A stretch of 64,000 nucleotides of DNA from the NCBI RefSeq assembly GCF_000355905.1, contig NZ_APLF01000005.1:1-64000 (forward strand), written 5' to 3'. The translations under genes and the position numbers were made by a program. Below are positions 26,101 through 34,634 of this stretch, piece after piece. The stretch's first letter is position 1. Every line of letters starts with the position of its first letter. The stretch is from Psychroflexus gondwanensis ACAM 44. GTDB taxonomy: Bacteria > Bacteroidota > Bacteroidia > Flavobacteriales > Flavobacteriaceae. A model generated the notes under the pieces. It saw nothing but the letters and a program-made list of their open reading frames with translations, was not told where the DNA came from and made no database searches.

Positions 26101-26153
26101 TGTTCACCTTTTAAGGAGTTGATGTTTTTAAAGGATAGACTTTCAATTTTCAT
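23130..26153 (-). CDS. sbcC: Exonuclease subunit SbcC (Rad50-like ATPase)
   Basis: SbcC and SbcD form the Mre11-Rad50-like nuclease that opens hairpins and blocked DNA ends. The 1007 residues have a Walker A (GPTGSGKSSLLDA, about 37-49). Long coiled coils run from about 170 to 850, interrupted by the zinc-hook CVVC near residue 524. The C-terminal lobe carries the ABC signature TLSGGETFLMSLALALG and a Walker B, SLFIDEGFGTLDPETL. It overlaps sbcD by four bases and is the last gene of a leftward operon. Confidence 0.95.
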   Translation of the reverse strand: MKIESLSFKNINSLKGEHKVHFDESPLNSGGLFAIIGPTGSGKSSLLDAICLALYGRTPRISSVTKSKIEQDGSILTKYQKEAYAKVKFSCNLGTYEATWSISTNRNDKLREYEMDLWNVDTKTSFSEKKTEVLTEIERVIGLSYDQFVKSVLLSQGDFATLLQSNEKERSELLEKITNTSIYRSIGKKVYEKYMSLKSKILTQKTLLDNLQDKLISKETESDFKQNLKQLGEKETIEHKKLSEYQKDLDQLKLKAKLNSEENLAKTDFKTLLDQRQNFYNENQHRLEQHQKTLEFEDELQDFNSLQKDGDRLKASIIREQEEITKINSNINSLHQKIENLLKTKVDPKAAESELEKLQKTYTELNTRRSSKLHDFSAKKQLLNKELEDLDLEFQKQGLDSFIGELTRKSEVSSGQIQNLEKELEDVENLEERIQEKEHLRDTLKEASHESKILKDLGDQLRRLENKRSEFHKKKSEYPEQIKLKESKLKAAEKEVDLLQTKKDNQNLRLEVEDLRQKLQKGEPCVVCGAIDHPYSEHLPEVISDLDKTIARAKEIAKQLSKDLQHLNAEFSSLLKQIEDLDKEIKELHSKHTLNQEEFDLKFKKLSILKEDESYADLEQKTRQSIENYKTYKHLKVELKALQSSISILEELVDIEKEGKSIRDKMKSLYEGDDLGRLVSSYTKAWNQLHSELKSASFSVDKQTSDKTILDKNLSQLQQSLKSILENKGFANISEANASRMKSSDYNRLLHRKSEIDKNIKVKEEKLRGLENQLKNLEFIHFTEKDKTEFAIDDIKATLNSTREKLEDIKRVLNNQKENLAEYKAIQNSIAEVQKANKKWEVLNRLIGDATGTEFNKFAQDLSLQRLILLGNKRLKQLNDRYELDRFITGEDKNQLYVIDNHMGGLRRSVKTLSGGETFLMSLALALGLSDLASKNVEINSLFIDEGFGTLDPETLDLTLDTLERLQAESNKTIGIISHVSALKERIQTQIVLNRNSQGYSQLEVIS

Positions 26154-27361
26154 TGTTCAGGACGGTTCAATTCATCTAAGATTTCTTCGAAGGCAGAGAT
26201 GAGTTCTTCTTTGCTAGTTTCGGTTTCATCAACACTTTCTAATTTTTTATGGAAGACTTCCAGTGGTGTAAAGTCTGAGATTTGTTCTTCTGTTGATGTA
26301 ATTCCACGAAGGCCTTCAGGCTTATATTTAAAACTTACTTTGTGCTTTACAATCTCACAAGCTTCAGCTTCAAAAGCTTCAATATACTCTTCTAATTCAA
26401 TAGTCTTGGATGGGGAAAAGTGCTCTTCTTCCATTTCAATTTCAATAAGCGTTTGTAAAGGGTGAGTATTTGTAATTTCAGAAAGTTTCTGTTTAATTTT
26501 TTCTAGACTGCCTTTCACCAAGATCAGATCCCTGAACTTTGGAATAGAAATACTTTCGGGTTCAAAAGATTTAGAAGTGTCTATAACCAAAATGCGTTTT
26601 TCATTTTTCCGTTCGCTAAAGGAAAGCGGAGTAGGGGAACCACTATAAAAGATTGGGGTTTCTGAGTTAAGACGTTGAGGCTTATGAATATGACCTAAGG
26701 CGATGTAGCTGTAATTGCTACCAAAATGAGAAGCATCTAAGCCCGCTAAATTTCCAATTTGAATTTCACGCTCACTGTCAGATAAACTCACACCTTTGGC
26801 AAACAAATGCCCCATGCCTATAAGGGGAACATCAGGGTATTTTTTCTTAGCTAAACTAGCTGTTTCTTGGAAATGATAGGCAATACTCTGTTGTACAGCT
26901 TTTTGTTTGCTGTCATGATTTTCTGCATCGAAACGTTCTTGTAAATCTCTATTTCTAAGATAAGGCAAGGCTGCAATAACAAGTTCTACATTTTCATCCT
27001 TATAAATTGGAATAAGACAGTCTTGCAAATTTTCTGGGCGTTGCCCAATGACGTGTATATCCAATTCATTTAAAATAGCTTTAGGGGCTTCCAAAACACT
27101 TGGTGAATCATGGTTTCCTCCAGTAATAATAATTTTAAGATCAAACTTTTTTAATTCGATGAGCGTCCTATAATATTGGGTTCTGGATTCACTTGATGGA
27201 TTCGAAAAGTCGAAGACATCGCCAGACACGAGCAAAATATCTATATCATTTTCAGGTAAAAACTTACACAACCAGTCGATAAAAAGATCAAAATCTTGAT
27301 ATAACTCTTTCTTATGTAGCTTTTTTCCAATATGCCAGTCTGCGGTATGAAGTATCCTCAT
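26150..27361 (-). CDS. sbcD: Exonuclease subunit SbcD (Mre11-like nuclease)
   Basis: This metallophosphoesterase, 403 residues, is the nuclease partner of SbcC. All metal-site blocks are present: HTADWHIGKKLH near the N-terminus, LVSGDVFDFSNPS, ITGGNHDSPS, MGHLFAKG and ALGHIHKPQ. The C-terminal cap is acidic. It overlaps sbcC by four bases and follows the DUF2490 gene by eight. Confidence 0.95.
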   Translation of the reverse strand: MRILHTADWHIGKKLHKKELYQDFDLFIDWLCKFLPENDIDILLVSGDVFDFSNPSSESRTQYYRTLIELKKFDLKIIITGGNHDSPSVLEAPKAILNELDIHVIGQRPENLQDCLIPIYKDENVELVIAALPYLRNRDLQERFDAENHDSKQKAVQQSIAYHFQETASLAKKKYPDVPLIGMGHLFAKGVSLSDSEREIQIGNLAGLDASHFGSNYSYIALGHIHKPQRLNSETPIFYSGSPTPLSFSERKNEKRILVIDTSKSFEPESISIPKFRDLILVKGSLEKIKQKLSEITNTHPLQTLIEIEMEEEHFSPSKTIELEEYIEAFEAEACEIVKHKVSFKYKPEGLRGITSTEEQISDFTPLEVFHKKLESVDETETSKEELISAFEEILDELNRPEQ

Positions 27362-27369
27362 AAATGTAA

Positions 27370-28050
27370 CTAAAGGGTTTTATAATATCCGAATTTAAGC
27401 CATATCCGATGTCTAAATCGATTTTCGACTAAATAATCATCGGTTCTATAATCCAGTCCGATTTCAAATTTATTTTTGTCATCAATATAAAATCCCAAAG
27501 CAGTTGTTAATCTATTTTCAAGATCATCCTCGCCACTTTGTATCATATAAATTAATTCATTAGAAACAGTAAGATAGTTTTCACCATTGTCTAGGCTTTC
27601 ACCTTGTAATGGAATTTGACCTTTAATTCTATAACGAGCCCTAAATAAGAGGGAAGCATTTTTAAAAAATGTTTGATCGATCCTCACCCGATGACCAATC
27701 CTAAAATTGGATTCTCGTTGTAAAATAGATACCTGTTGTATGGTTCTATGGGTGTTTTCGCCCTCTTCAATTCTATATTGGTAGCCGATATCTACTTTTA
27801 TAAAAGGAGTTATTCGCCTGCCTATAAAGGTTTGTAAATCTGTTAAAGTATGTTCGTACTCAAGCTCTTCATTTAAATTTTCAGTATCATAAAATCCATG
27901 TTGAGATTCAAACTTATGAGTTATTGAATAATTTTTTAAAAGTTTATAACTTAGAGAGGCTTCTGGAAAAAGCCCAAAAGTTGTTCGGTTTTCTTGAGCA
28001 TAAAATGAAGAAAAAAACAATAAGCCTATAATAGATATATAAATCCTCAT
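27370..28050 (-). CDS. DUF2490 family outer membrane protein
   Basis: The 226-residue protein has a signal peptide (MRIYISIIGLLFFSSFYAQ). It continues as amphipathic beta-strands with many charged residues, ending in RIWLKFGYYKTL, an aromatic C-terminus of the outer membrane type. The pattern fits DUF2490, small predicted barrels of Bacteroidota of unknown function (AGWFPEA-like start seen as FGLFPEASLSYKL). It lies one base after the preceding secreted protein gene and eight before sbcD, so it shares their transcript. Confidence 0.7.
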   Translation of the reverse strand: MRIYISIIGLLFFSSFYAQENRTTFGLFPEASLSYKLLKNYSITHKFESQHGFYDTENLNEELEYEHTLTDLQTFIGRRITPFIKVDIGYQYRIEEGENTHRTIQQVSILQRESNFRIGHRVRIDQTFFKNASLLFRARYRIKGQIPLQGESLDNGENYLTVSNELIYMIQSGEDDLENRLTTALGFYIDDKNKFEIGLDYRTDDYLVENRFRHRIWLKFGYYKTL

Positions 28051-28051
28051 A

Positions 28052-28624
28052 TTAATAATCTAAGTTGTCTGTTAATTTTAATTTTACAGACCGTTTTTCT
28101 ATTAATTTTCCATTGGCATCAAATAAACCTTCCCATAAGGTATTGTTTTTATCGGTTTTGCCATAATACTCAATTTCATAATTAATCACTAGATTTTCAA
28201 TCTCATCTTCATCGATCAAATCTTCAAGATCGTCAGCTTCACCTGTGTATTGAATCTGTATCTTTTTAAGGGAATAACGGGTATAATTCGATTTGAAATA
28301 ATCAAAGATTCCTTGATAAGCTTCTTCCCTGATCTCATTTTCTTTAATCTTAATCTCAATATTTTCAACGTTTCCCTTTAAGTCAAATTCAACACTGTGG
28401 AGATGTTTGTTTTGTTTCAATTTAGCCTCGTAGACCTCTTTTACTCCATCGGTCTGATAGTACCATTTGGTTCTTCGCTTTTGTTCAAAAGCATCTTTTA
28501 GCCATTCTTTGGCCTGTTTGGGGATTTCATCTTTTTTCACCCTTTTTTCTATTTCATTTTTTTCTTGTGCAACACCATAAGTGACACTAAAAATTATAAA
28601 TAGCAATCTCAAATAATACGTCAT
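28052..28624 (-). CDS. Secreted protein, possibly PepSY-like
   Basis: The 190-residue protein has an N-terminal signal peptide (cleavage probably after TYGVAQ). The mature protein is charged. Its first part (PKQAKEWLKDAFEQKRRTKW, then YEAKLKQNKHLHSVEFDLKG) is like the secreted PepSY-like proteins of Bacteroidota that pair a helix with a small sheet. A second copy of the fold may follow from about residue 100. No catalytic residues are evident. It is encoded between aroQ (12-base gap) and the DUF2490 gene (one-base gap). Confidence 0.6.
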   Translation of the reverse strand: MTYYLRLLFIIFSVTYGVAQEKNEIEKRVKKDEIPKQAKEWLKDAFEQKRRTKWYYQTDGVKEVYEAKLKQNKHLHSVEFDLKGNVENIEIKIKENEIREEAYQGIFDYFKSNYTRYSLKKIQIQYTGEADDLEDLIDEDEIENLVINYEIEYYGKTDKNNTLWEGLFDANGKLIEKRSVKLKLTDNLDY

Positions 28625-28636
28625 AGTTTCTCTTTA

Positions 28637-29053
28637 TTAATCTATAAAACTCCTTATAGCCAACTCATAGCTTCTTAACCCAAAACCAAGAATAACTCCA
28701 AAGGCATTAGGTGAAATATAAGATTGTTTCCTGTACTCTTCTCTTGCATGAGTGTTGGATATATGAACCTCGATCACAGGGGTTCCAATCGCTTTTACTG
28801 CATCTCCTATAGCAATGGAGGTATGAGTATATGCTGCTGCATTCAAAATAATACCATCTACATTATCGTCTGCTTCTTGTAATTCTGAAATTAATTCTCC
28901 TTCAATATTGGACTGGAAGTAAGATAATTCCAGCTCTTTAAATTGAAATTGGAGTTCGGTGAAGTAATCCTTAAAAGTAGACTTACCATAGATTTCTGGT
29001 TCTCGTTTTCCTAAAATATTGAGATTTGGACCGTTGATGATGTGTATTTTCAT
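28637..29053 (-). CDS. aroQ: 3-dehydroquinate dehydratase, type II
   Basis: AroQ converts 3-dehydroquinate to 3-dehydroshikimate in the shikimate pathway. Signature blocks are IINGPNLNILGKREPEIYG, with the catalytic loop Arg and Tyr, then SNIEGELISELQEA, IILNAAAYTHTSIAI and VIEVHISNTHAREEYR. The ATG at 29053 is chosen because it puts the conserved IINGPN at residues 4-9 and gives 138 residues. An in-frame ATG seven codons upstream (29074) would add residues unlike the family. It is the first gene of the operon that ends with sbcC. Confidence 0.92.
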   Translation of the reverse strand: MKIHIINGPNLNILGKREPEIYGKSTFKDYFTELQFQFKELELSYFQSNIEGELISELQEADDNVDGIILNAAAYTHTSIAIGDAVKAIGTPVIEVHISNTHAREEYRKQSYISPNAFGVILGFGLRSYELAIRSFID

Positions 29054-29103
29054 GAGCTTTAGCTTAGTCTTCAAATTTATTAAAATAATTCATGTCAAAA
29101 TAT

Positions 29104-29150
29104 TATATTTGATTAGGATTTTTTCCTTAAGTTTATGGAAATATTCCTAA
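29104..29150 (+). promoter_or_regulatory. Promoter and dyad operator of the XRE/S24 repressor gene
   Basis: A consensus -7 element, TATATTTG, is at 29104-29111. Directly downstream are TTAGGATTTTTTCC (29113-29126) and GGAAATATTCCTAA (29137-29150). They are inverted copies matching at 12 of 14 positions, with centres 24 bases apart. Both lie between the promoter and the start codon at 29167. This is the usual place for self-repression by a repressor of this class. Confidence 0.55.
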
Positions 29151-29166
29151 TTTAATCTTTTTTAAT

Positions 29167-29940
29167 ATGAAAACAGATTTACCTCTTGAAATTAAACGTT
29201 TTAAACAAATACGTGAAGAAAATAATTTTACCCAATCTGAATTTGCTGAGATTTTGAATATTAAAAATTCCACGTCAGATATAGAGAGAGGTAAAACCAA
29301 ACTCTCGGGTCAAGTGATCATGATGCTATTGAAGGTGTTAGAAGTAAACCCACTTTGGTTATACGGAGAAAGCTTCCAAAAGAAATTGGATGTTCATCAT
29401 ATCAATTCTATGCCAAAAATCATTTCTATGGATGAAACCAATTCTAGAGAAAATATGCTTTTGGTCAATCAAAAAGCAGCAGCTGGATATCCTCAAAATA
29501 TAGGAGATGCAGAATGGTATCATCAACTCCCTGCTTTTGAAATGCCAATCCCTCAATTTAGAAATGCAACCTATAGAGGGTTTCAGGTAGAAGGGGACAG
29601 TATGGAGCCCAATTTACATCCTGAAGATTGGGTTTTGGGAAAATCTGTGGAGAGCTTACAACAAGCCCTAAATCATAAAGTATATGTGTTTGTGCTTCAA
29701 GATTCGGTTTTGGTCAAGAAATTACACAAACATCCTAATTCTCATAAGATTTCTCTAATTTCTACAAACTCTTATTATCCTCCTTATGAGGTTGAAGCCT
29801 CAGAAATCCAAGAGATTTGGGAAGTAACCAGTAAACTTACCTTTTCCATCAATGAAAATTCAGAAAATAGTATGCTTAAAAAGTTAGAGCAATCTATGGA
29901 AGATCTCAAAACGCAACTCAATACACTAAAACCTAATTAA
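29167..29940 (+). CDS. XRE-type repressor with S24 (LexA/CI-like) peptidase domain
   Basis: The 257-residue protein has an N-terminal helix-turn-helix (about 8-62, EENNFTQSEFAEILNIKNST). A linker follows, then an S24 peptidase domain (about 120-225). The likely catalytic serine is in VEGDSMEPNLHPEDWVLG and the lysine in DSVLVKKLHKH, so self-cleavage chemistry is possible. Such CI/LexA-like regulators often respond to DNA damage, but housekeeping versions exist in Flavobacteriia. A dyad operator lies between its promoter and start. DUF2461 follows without a gap, and the aroQ operon is divergent. Confidence 0.82.
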   Translation: MKTDLPLEIKRFKQIREENNFTQSEFAEILNIKNSTSDIERGKTKLSGQVIMMLLKVLEVNPLWLYGESFQKKLDVHHINSMPKIISMDETNSRENMLLVNQKAAAGYPQNIGDAEWYHQLPAFEMPIPQFRNATYRGFQVEGDSMEPNLHPEDWVLGKSVESLQQALNHKVYVFVLQDSVLVKKLHKHPNSHKISLISTNSYYPPYEVEASEIQEIWEVTSKLTFSINENSENSMLKKLEQSMEDLKTQLNTLKPN

Positions 29941-30597
29941 ATGAATTTTGAACGTCTATTCGGTTTTTTGGAAATACTAAATGCCAACAATAGTAAAGAG
30001 TGGATGGATGAGCACAGAGGGCAGTATGAAACCGTAAAAGCAGACTACGTTAAATGGTTAGAAGATCTCGACCTTCAGTTGTCTAAGCTCGATGAAAATT
30101 ACTATTCCTCTTCAGGCAAAAAAGCCATCAATAGGATTAATAACAATCTATTATATCATCCTAATAAGCCTACTTATAAAGATCATTTTGGAGCGGGATT
30201 GGATAAGAGACCCAAAACAGGGGACTTTTACATTCATTTAGGTATTGAAGAATGCTTTGTAGCAGGTGGTTTTTATAAACCAAAATCCGAACTTTTAAAA
30301 AGCATACGAGAAGCCATCGATTATAATGGAGATGAGTTCAAAAAAATAATCAATACCAAGTCTTTTCAAAAGCATTTTGAGGGTCTGATGGAAGATGAGG
30401 ACCAGTTGAAAACTTCTCCAAAGGGATTTACACAAGACCATAAGCACATAGACTTACTTCGTCTAAAAAGCTTTGCAGCCATGAAGCCCTTCAATAGAAA
30501 AGAAATTTTGGCAGATGACTTTAAAGAAAAAGTAATAGAAGCTTACAAAGTTATGCTCCCCTTCAGGCGCTACTTAAACAAAGCGGTGACTGTGTAA
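29941..30597 (+). CDS. DUF2461 family protein
   Basis: The 218-residue protein matches the DUF2461 / TIGR02453 pattern. It starts FLEILNANNSKEWMDEHRGQY and has INRINNNLLYHPNKPTYKDHFGAG, then GDFYIHLG and the C-terminal segment HIDLLRLKSFAAMKPF. It has no signal peptide and is probably cytoplasmic. The function is unknown. It begins immediately after the stop codon of the repressor gene, so the two are co-transcribed. Confidence 0.85.
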   Translation: MNFERLFGFLEILNANNSKEWMDEHRGQYETVKADYVKWLEDLDLQLSKLDENYYSSSGKKAINRINNNLLYHPNKPTYKDHFGAGLDKRPKTGDFYIHLGIEECFVAGGFYKPKSELLKSIREAIDYNGDEFKKIINTKSFQKHFEGLMEDEDQLKTSPKGFTQDHKHIDLLRLKSFAAMKPFNRKEILADDFKEKVIEAYKVMLPFRRYLNKAVTV

Positions 30598-30608
30598 CAC
30601 GAAAAGCT

Positions 30609-32111
30609 TTGAAAACTTTCCAAATTAAAAATAAGGTTTTTGTTTACAGTGTGCTATTTTTCCTAGTCTTAGGAGGTTTGCTCATCACCATTCCTAATCG
30701 GTCTTATATAATCATCGATAGGTTATCCTCCTATGTTTTAGATGTATTCGGTCAATTATATCTTTTTGCAGGACTTTTTATTTTATGTTTTCTTATTGTA
30801 TTGGCCTTAAGTCCAATCGGTAAAATAAAGCTTGGAAATTCAAAACCAAAGTATTCAACAGTCTCTTGGATTGCGATGATGTATTCCACAGGAATGGGAG
30901 CTGGTATAGTCTTAAGAGCAGTCCAGGAGCCAGTCTATTTCTCTCAGCATCCTGGAGTCAACATAAAAGGCTCTGAGGAAACTCATGCGTTAATGATGAC
31001 TTTTTATCATTGGGGATTTACCGCATGGGCGTTTTATGGCCTATTTTCTTTGTTTATAGCATACCTTCTATTTGTTAAGAATAAGAATATTCAACTTAGT
31101 CACCTTATTCCTCATATTCAAAACAATAAAGTAAACAATTCCATAGACTTGATTACAGTTATTACAATAGTCTTTGGTGTGGTGAGTGCAGCAGCCCTTG
31201 GGGTTTCACAAATTGAAAGTGGCATTTCTTATGCGACAGAAACAGCTTTTAATTTTTCCCTCATTTTATGCATTTGTACCACTGTTTTTTTAGCTGCCAT
31301 CATTTCCTCCGTCAGGGGACTTTCCAAAGGAATTAAGAATCTTTCTTTAATCAATATCGGTCTCACTTTGGTTTTAATGTTTTACGTCTTTTTGTTTAGT
31401 GATCAGGCTTCCATCTTTCTTACTATGGTTGAGGCTATTAAAGATCTAGTTACCAATTTTTTCACCCTGAGTCTAGCTTTTTCACCCTACGATTTCAGTA
31501 AAGAGTTCCTATCCGACTGGACGTATTATTACTGGGCATTTTGGTTGGCTTGGGCTCCTTTTACTGGTATTTTTATCGCAAGGATTTCCAAAGGACGAAG
31601 CATAAGAGAACTCATCACTGGGGTCCTTCTCATCCCTAGTTTAGGGAGCTTTATTTGGTTTTCAGTTTTTGGGGATTCTGCTTTTCAGCTAATTAACCAA
31701 GGAGCAGTAGACATAAATGCATTTAATGATGTGTTTACTTCTATTTTTGTTTTCCTTCAACAGTATCCTTTAGGCAGTGTCAGCATTATTTTGGCTTTGG
31801 TTTTATTAGTTGGTTTTCTTATCACCTCAATAGATTCTGCGATTTACGTCTTAGGTATGTTTTCTAATCTGAAGAGTATTCATCCTTCTCGACTTCATAA
31901 GATCACTTGGGGGATAGGTTTGTTTGTTATTACTTTGGGATTTCTTGTTTTAGGCCAAACGGGTCGCGCAGAAAATACACTGGAAGCAGTTCAAAAAATT
32001 TTAGTTATTAGCTCGCTTTTCTTCTTATTCCTATGTTTTATTTTCATGCTATTTTTTATGATAGATGTGATAAATCAGTATAGAAATAATAAGCATAAAA
32101 ACGACACGTAG
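30609..32111 (+). CDS. BCCT family transporter
   Basis: The 500-residue protein has 12 membrane segments. The family signature lies in the eighth: DWTYYYWAFWLAWAPFTGIF, followed by ARISKGRSIRE. The glycine-rich motif of helix 3 is present as MYSTGMGAGIVLRA. BCCT carriers import betaine, choline, carnitine or similar quaternary amines, and some relatives accept taurine. It may serve osmotic adjustment, which would suit a marine habitat. The start is a TTG at 30609, eleven bases after DUF2461. The long regulatory tail of osmosensing BCCT members is lacking, so sodium-coupled uptake without tail control is likely. Confidence 0.88.
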   Translation: MKTFQIKNKVFVYSVLFFLVLGGLLITIPNRSYIIIDRLSSYVLDVFGQLYLFAGLFILCFLIVLALSPIGKIKLGNSKPKYSTVSWIAMMYSTGMGAGIVLRAVQEPVYFSQHPGVNIKGSEETHALMMTFYHWGFTAWAFYGLFSLFIAYLLFVKNKNIQLSHLIPHIQNNKVNNSIDLITVITIVFGVVSAAALGVSQIESGISYATETAFNFSLILCICTTVFLAAIISSVRGLSKGIKNLSLINIGLTLVLMFYVFLFSDQASIFLTMVEAIKDLVTNFFTLSLAFSPYDFSKEFLSDWTYYYWAFWLAWAPFTGIFIARISKGRSIRELITGVLLIPSLGSFIWFSVFGDSAFQLINQGAVDINAFNDVFTSIFVFLQQYPLGSVSIILALVLLVGFLITSIDSAIYVLGMFSNLKSIHPSRLHKITWGIGLFVITLGFLVLGQTGRAENTLEAVQKILVISSLFFLFLCFIFMLFFMIDVINQYRNNKHKNDT

Positions 32112-32119
32112 TGACTCAC

Positions 32120-33355
32120 CTAAAATTCAATCTTATCTAAGATATGCTGAGTAGCTCCAGCCTCAGAATTGACAGAATGACCACAAATCTGCCCACTCTT
32201 TTCTCTAAAAGTTGAATTGATTATCAGTTTTTCAAATATCTTTTCAAATTCAGTTTGGTTAGATACACTAAAAAGACCACCCAATCTTCTCAAAGAAACC
32301 GCTTCTGGAAAGTTTTTGAAGTTATCCCCTATGAGGATAGGAATTCCAAATGCAGCAGGCTCTAAGATATTATGTAAACCGCTGTTTCCCATTCCACCTC
32401 CTACGTATGCCACATCGGCATAGCTGTAGATTTTAGTCAGTAAGCCTATTGTATCAACAATTAAAACATCGAAGTCAGCTAAATTATTATGCTCCAATTC
32501 TGTGTAGCAGATCACCTTTTTGGTAAGGGCTTTTTTTAACTTCTGAATTTGTATGGGCTTAATTTGGTGAGGAGCAATTACCACCTTAATTTTGAAAGAA
32601 GCCTTATCAATAACGTCCAAAAATAAAGCTTCATCTTCTGGCCATGTACTTCCAAAGACGACGACAGGTTCATCTGAATCTGTAAACGATTCCATAAATT
32701 CAAGTTTATTATCCATACTTAACTGAGAGATGACTCGGTCGTAGCGTGTATCCCCAGATAAACTAGAATTATCAAAATGATGCCGTTTTAATAATTGAAG
32801 AGAGTCTTCGTTTTGTACAAAAATGTGATTGAATTTACCTAAAGCTTCTGCCATGAAGCGTCCCAAAGGTTTGAAGTAAAGTTGGTCTTCTCTAAATACA
32901 CCAGAAACCAAATATGTTTTAATGTCTCTTTTAGCTATTTCATCCAAGAAGTTTGGCCAGATTTCATATTTGATGAAAAAGGCAATTTCTGGTTGAAGGA
33001 TATCTAGAAAAGCCTTGGCATTTTTAGGGGTATCAATCGGTAAATAGGTGATAATATCCAATTTAGAATCCTTCTTTTTTACTTCATAACCAGAGGGTGA
33101 AAAAAAGCTAACAGCAATTTTATAGGTTGGATGCGATGTTTTTAATCGGTTTATAAGCGGTACTCCTTGCTCATATTCACCAAGCGAAGCAGCATGAAAC
33201 CATATAATCTTATCATTTTCAGAAACTTGGGCGGCTAGTTTTTGTTTCCATTGAGTTCTACCTTTCACAAATAATTTCAACTTTGGACTGATGAAACTGA
33301 AAGATGGCAAAATCATTTGAGTACAGTGGATGAGAATCTGATAAAATAATTTCAA
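32120..33355 (-). CDS. waaA: 3-deoxy-D-manno-octulosonic acid transferase
   Basis: WaaA/KdtA transfers Kdo from CMP-Kdo to the lipid A precursor at the inner membrane. The 411 residues include an N-terminal membrane anchor. The acceptor-site block is HAASLGEYEQGVPLINRL, with the catalytic Glu expected in GEYEQG. The second domain shows VVFGSTWPEDE and VGGGMGNSGLHNILEPAAFGIPILIG, typical of GT30. It stands alone, convergent with the BCCT gene. Confidence 0.93.
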   Translation of the reverse strand: MKLFYQILIHCTQMILPSFSFISPKLKLFVKGRTQWKQKLAAQVSENDKIIWFHAASLGEYEQGVPLINRLKTSHPTYKIAVSFFSPSGYEVKKKDSKLDIITYLPIDTPKNAKAFLDILQPEIAFFIKYEIWPNFLDEIAKRDIKTYLVSGVFREDQLYFKPLGRFMAEALGKFNHIFVQNEDSLQLLKRHHFDNSSLSGDTRYDRVISQLSMDNKLEFMESFTDSDEPVVVFGSTWPEDEALFLDVIDKASFKIKVVIAPHQIKPIQIQKLKKALTKKVICYTELEHNNLADFDVLIVDTIGLLTKIYSYADVAYVGGGMGNSGLHNILEPAAFGIPILIGDNFKNFPEAVSLRRLGGLFSVSNQTEFEKIFEKLIINSTFREKSGQICGHSVNSEAGATQHILDKIEF

Positions 33356-33416
33356 GTTTTATTTTTTTCAAAAATAAGCTTTTAGTCGAATTGGCTCTTT
33401 AAATACTTTATATTCT

Positions 33417-33424
33417 TATTTTTG
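33417..33424 (+). promoter_or_regulatory. Candidate -7 promoter element TATTTTTG
   Basis: A consensus TAnnTTTG element ends 17 bases before the DegT aminotransferase start. A partial -33 match (ATTG at 33390-33393) lies 23 bases upstream. Confidence 0.5.
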
Positions 33425-33441
33425 TAAAAGAAAAATAAACT

Positions 33442-34608
33442 ATGAATAAACTGCAGATGGTTGACCTTAAAGGTCAATACGAGAAAATAAAAGATGAAGT
33501 TGATAAGTCTATCATAGAGGTTGTAAACTCAACAGCTTATATTAATGGTCCAGCTGTCAAACAATTTCAAGAGAATCTAGAAAATTATATGGGCGTAAAG
33601 CACGTTATTCCTTGTGCTAATGGAACCGACGCCTTACAGATTTCTATGATGGGTCTCGGACTAAAGCCTGGGGATGAAGTGATAACTGTAGATTTCACCT
33701 TTGCTGCAACCGTCGAGGTCATTGCTCTTTTGAATCTAACCCCTGTTCTGATTGATGTAGATAAAGACACCTTTAATATCGATTTGGAAAAGCTTAAAAA
33801 AGCGATTACTCCCAAGACTAAAGCAATTGTTCCTGTTCATCTATTTGGCCATGTTGCACAAATGGAGGAAATTATGGAGATTGCCAAGGCTCATAATTTG
33901 TTTGTGATTGAAGATAACGCACAAGCTATTGGTGCTAATTATACCTTTAAAAACGCTACTCAACAGAAGGCTGGAACCATTGGTGATGTTGGTGCTACTT
34001 CTTTCTTTCCTTCCAAAAATTTAGGTGCTTATGGAGATGGAGGCGCTATTTTCACAAATAACGATGAGTTGGCCCATACGCTAAGAGGAGTAGTAAATCA
34101 TGGTATGTACGAGCGTTACCATCATGATGTCGTTGGAGTTAATTCTAGATTAGATAGCATACAGGCTGCCATTTTGGATATTAAACTCAAACACTTGGAT
34201 GATTTTAGCTCAAGCCGACAAGATGCGGCTCGTCAATATAATGAGGCTTTAAGCAAATCTGAACATATCGAAATTCCAAAGACTGAAACTCATAAAGCTT
34301 GTGATAATTCAAAAGGCATTTGTGATACTTGCGATTGTCATGTCTTTCACCAGTATACCATCAAGATTAAAAATGGCAAGCGTGATGAGCTAGTGAACCA
34401 CTTTAAAGAAAAAAATATTCCACACGGAGTCTATTATCCAATTCCACTTCACTTGCAAAAAGCTTATAAAGATGAGCGATACGACGAAAAAGAGTTTACA
34501 GTAACTAATAAGTTGGTAGACGAAGTTATCTCTTTACCAATGCATACAGAACTCGATAAGGAGCAAATTGATTATATCACTTCTGAAATTTTAAAAGTAG
34601 TGGGATAA
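33442..34608 (+). CDS. DegT/DnrJ/EryC1/StrS family aminotransferase
   Basis: This PLP-dependent sugar aminotransferase, 388 residues, probably makes an amino sugar for surface polysaccharide. PIIPVHLFGH-like features occur as VPVHLFGHVAQM. IEDNAQAIGA carries the PLP-contacting Asp, and the cofactor lysine is in FFPSKNLGAYGDGGAI. GVNSRLDSIQAAIL is standard. Between about residues 286 and 300 there is a cysteine-rich stretch, C-x6-C-x2-C-x-C-H (C287, C294, C297, C299, H300), that is not part of the basic fold. The substrate is unknown. No sugar-nucleotide genes adjoin it; WaaA is the divergent neighbour. Confidence 0.9.
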   Translation: MNKLQMVDLKGQYEKIKDEVDKSIIEVVNSTAYINGPAVKQFQENLENYMGVKHVIPCANGTDALQISMMGLGLKPGDEVITVDFTFAATVEVIALLNLTPVLIDVDKDTFNIDLEKLKKAITPKTKAIVPVHLFGHVAQMEEIMEIAKAHNLFVIEDNAQAIGANYTFKNATQQKAGTIGDVGATSFFPSKNLGAYGDGGAIFTNNDELAHTLRGVVNHGMYERYHHDVVGVNSRLDSIQAAILDIKLKHLDDFSSSRQDAARQYNEALSKSEHIEIPKTETHKACDNSKGICDTCDCHVFHQYTIKIKNGKRDELVNHFKEKNIPHGVYYPIPLHLQKAYKDERYDEKEFTVTNKLVDEVISLPMHTELDKEQIDYITSEILKVVG

Positions 34609-34634
34609 GCTTATCGATTCTTATAAGAAATTAA

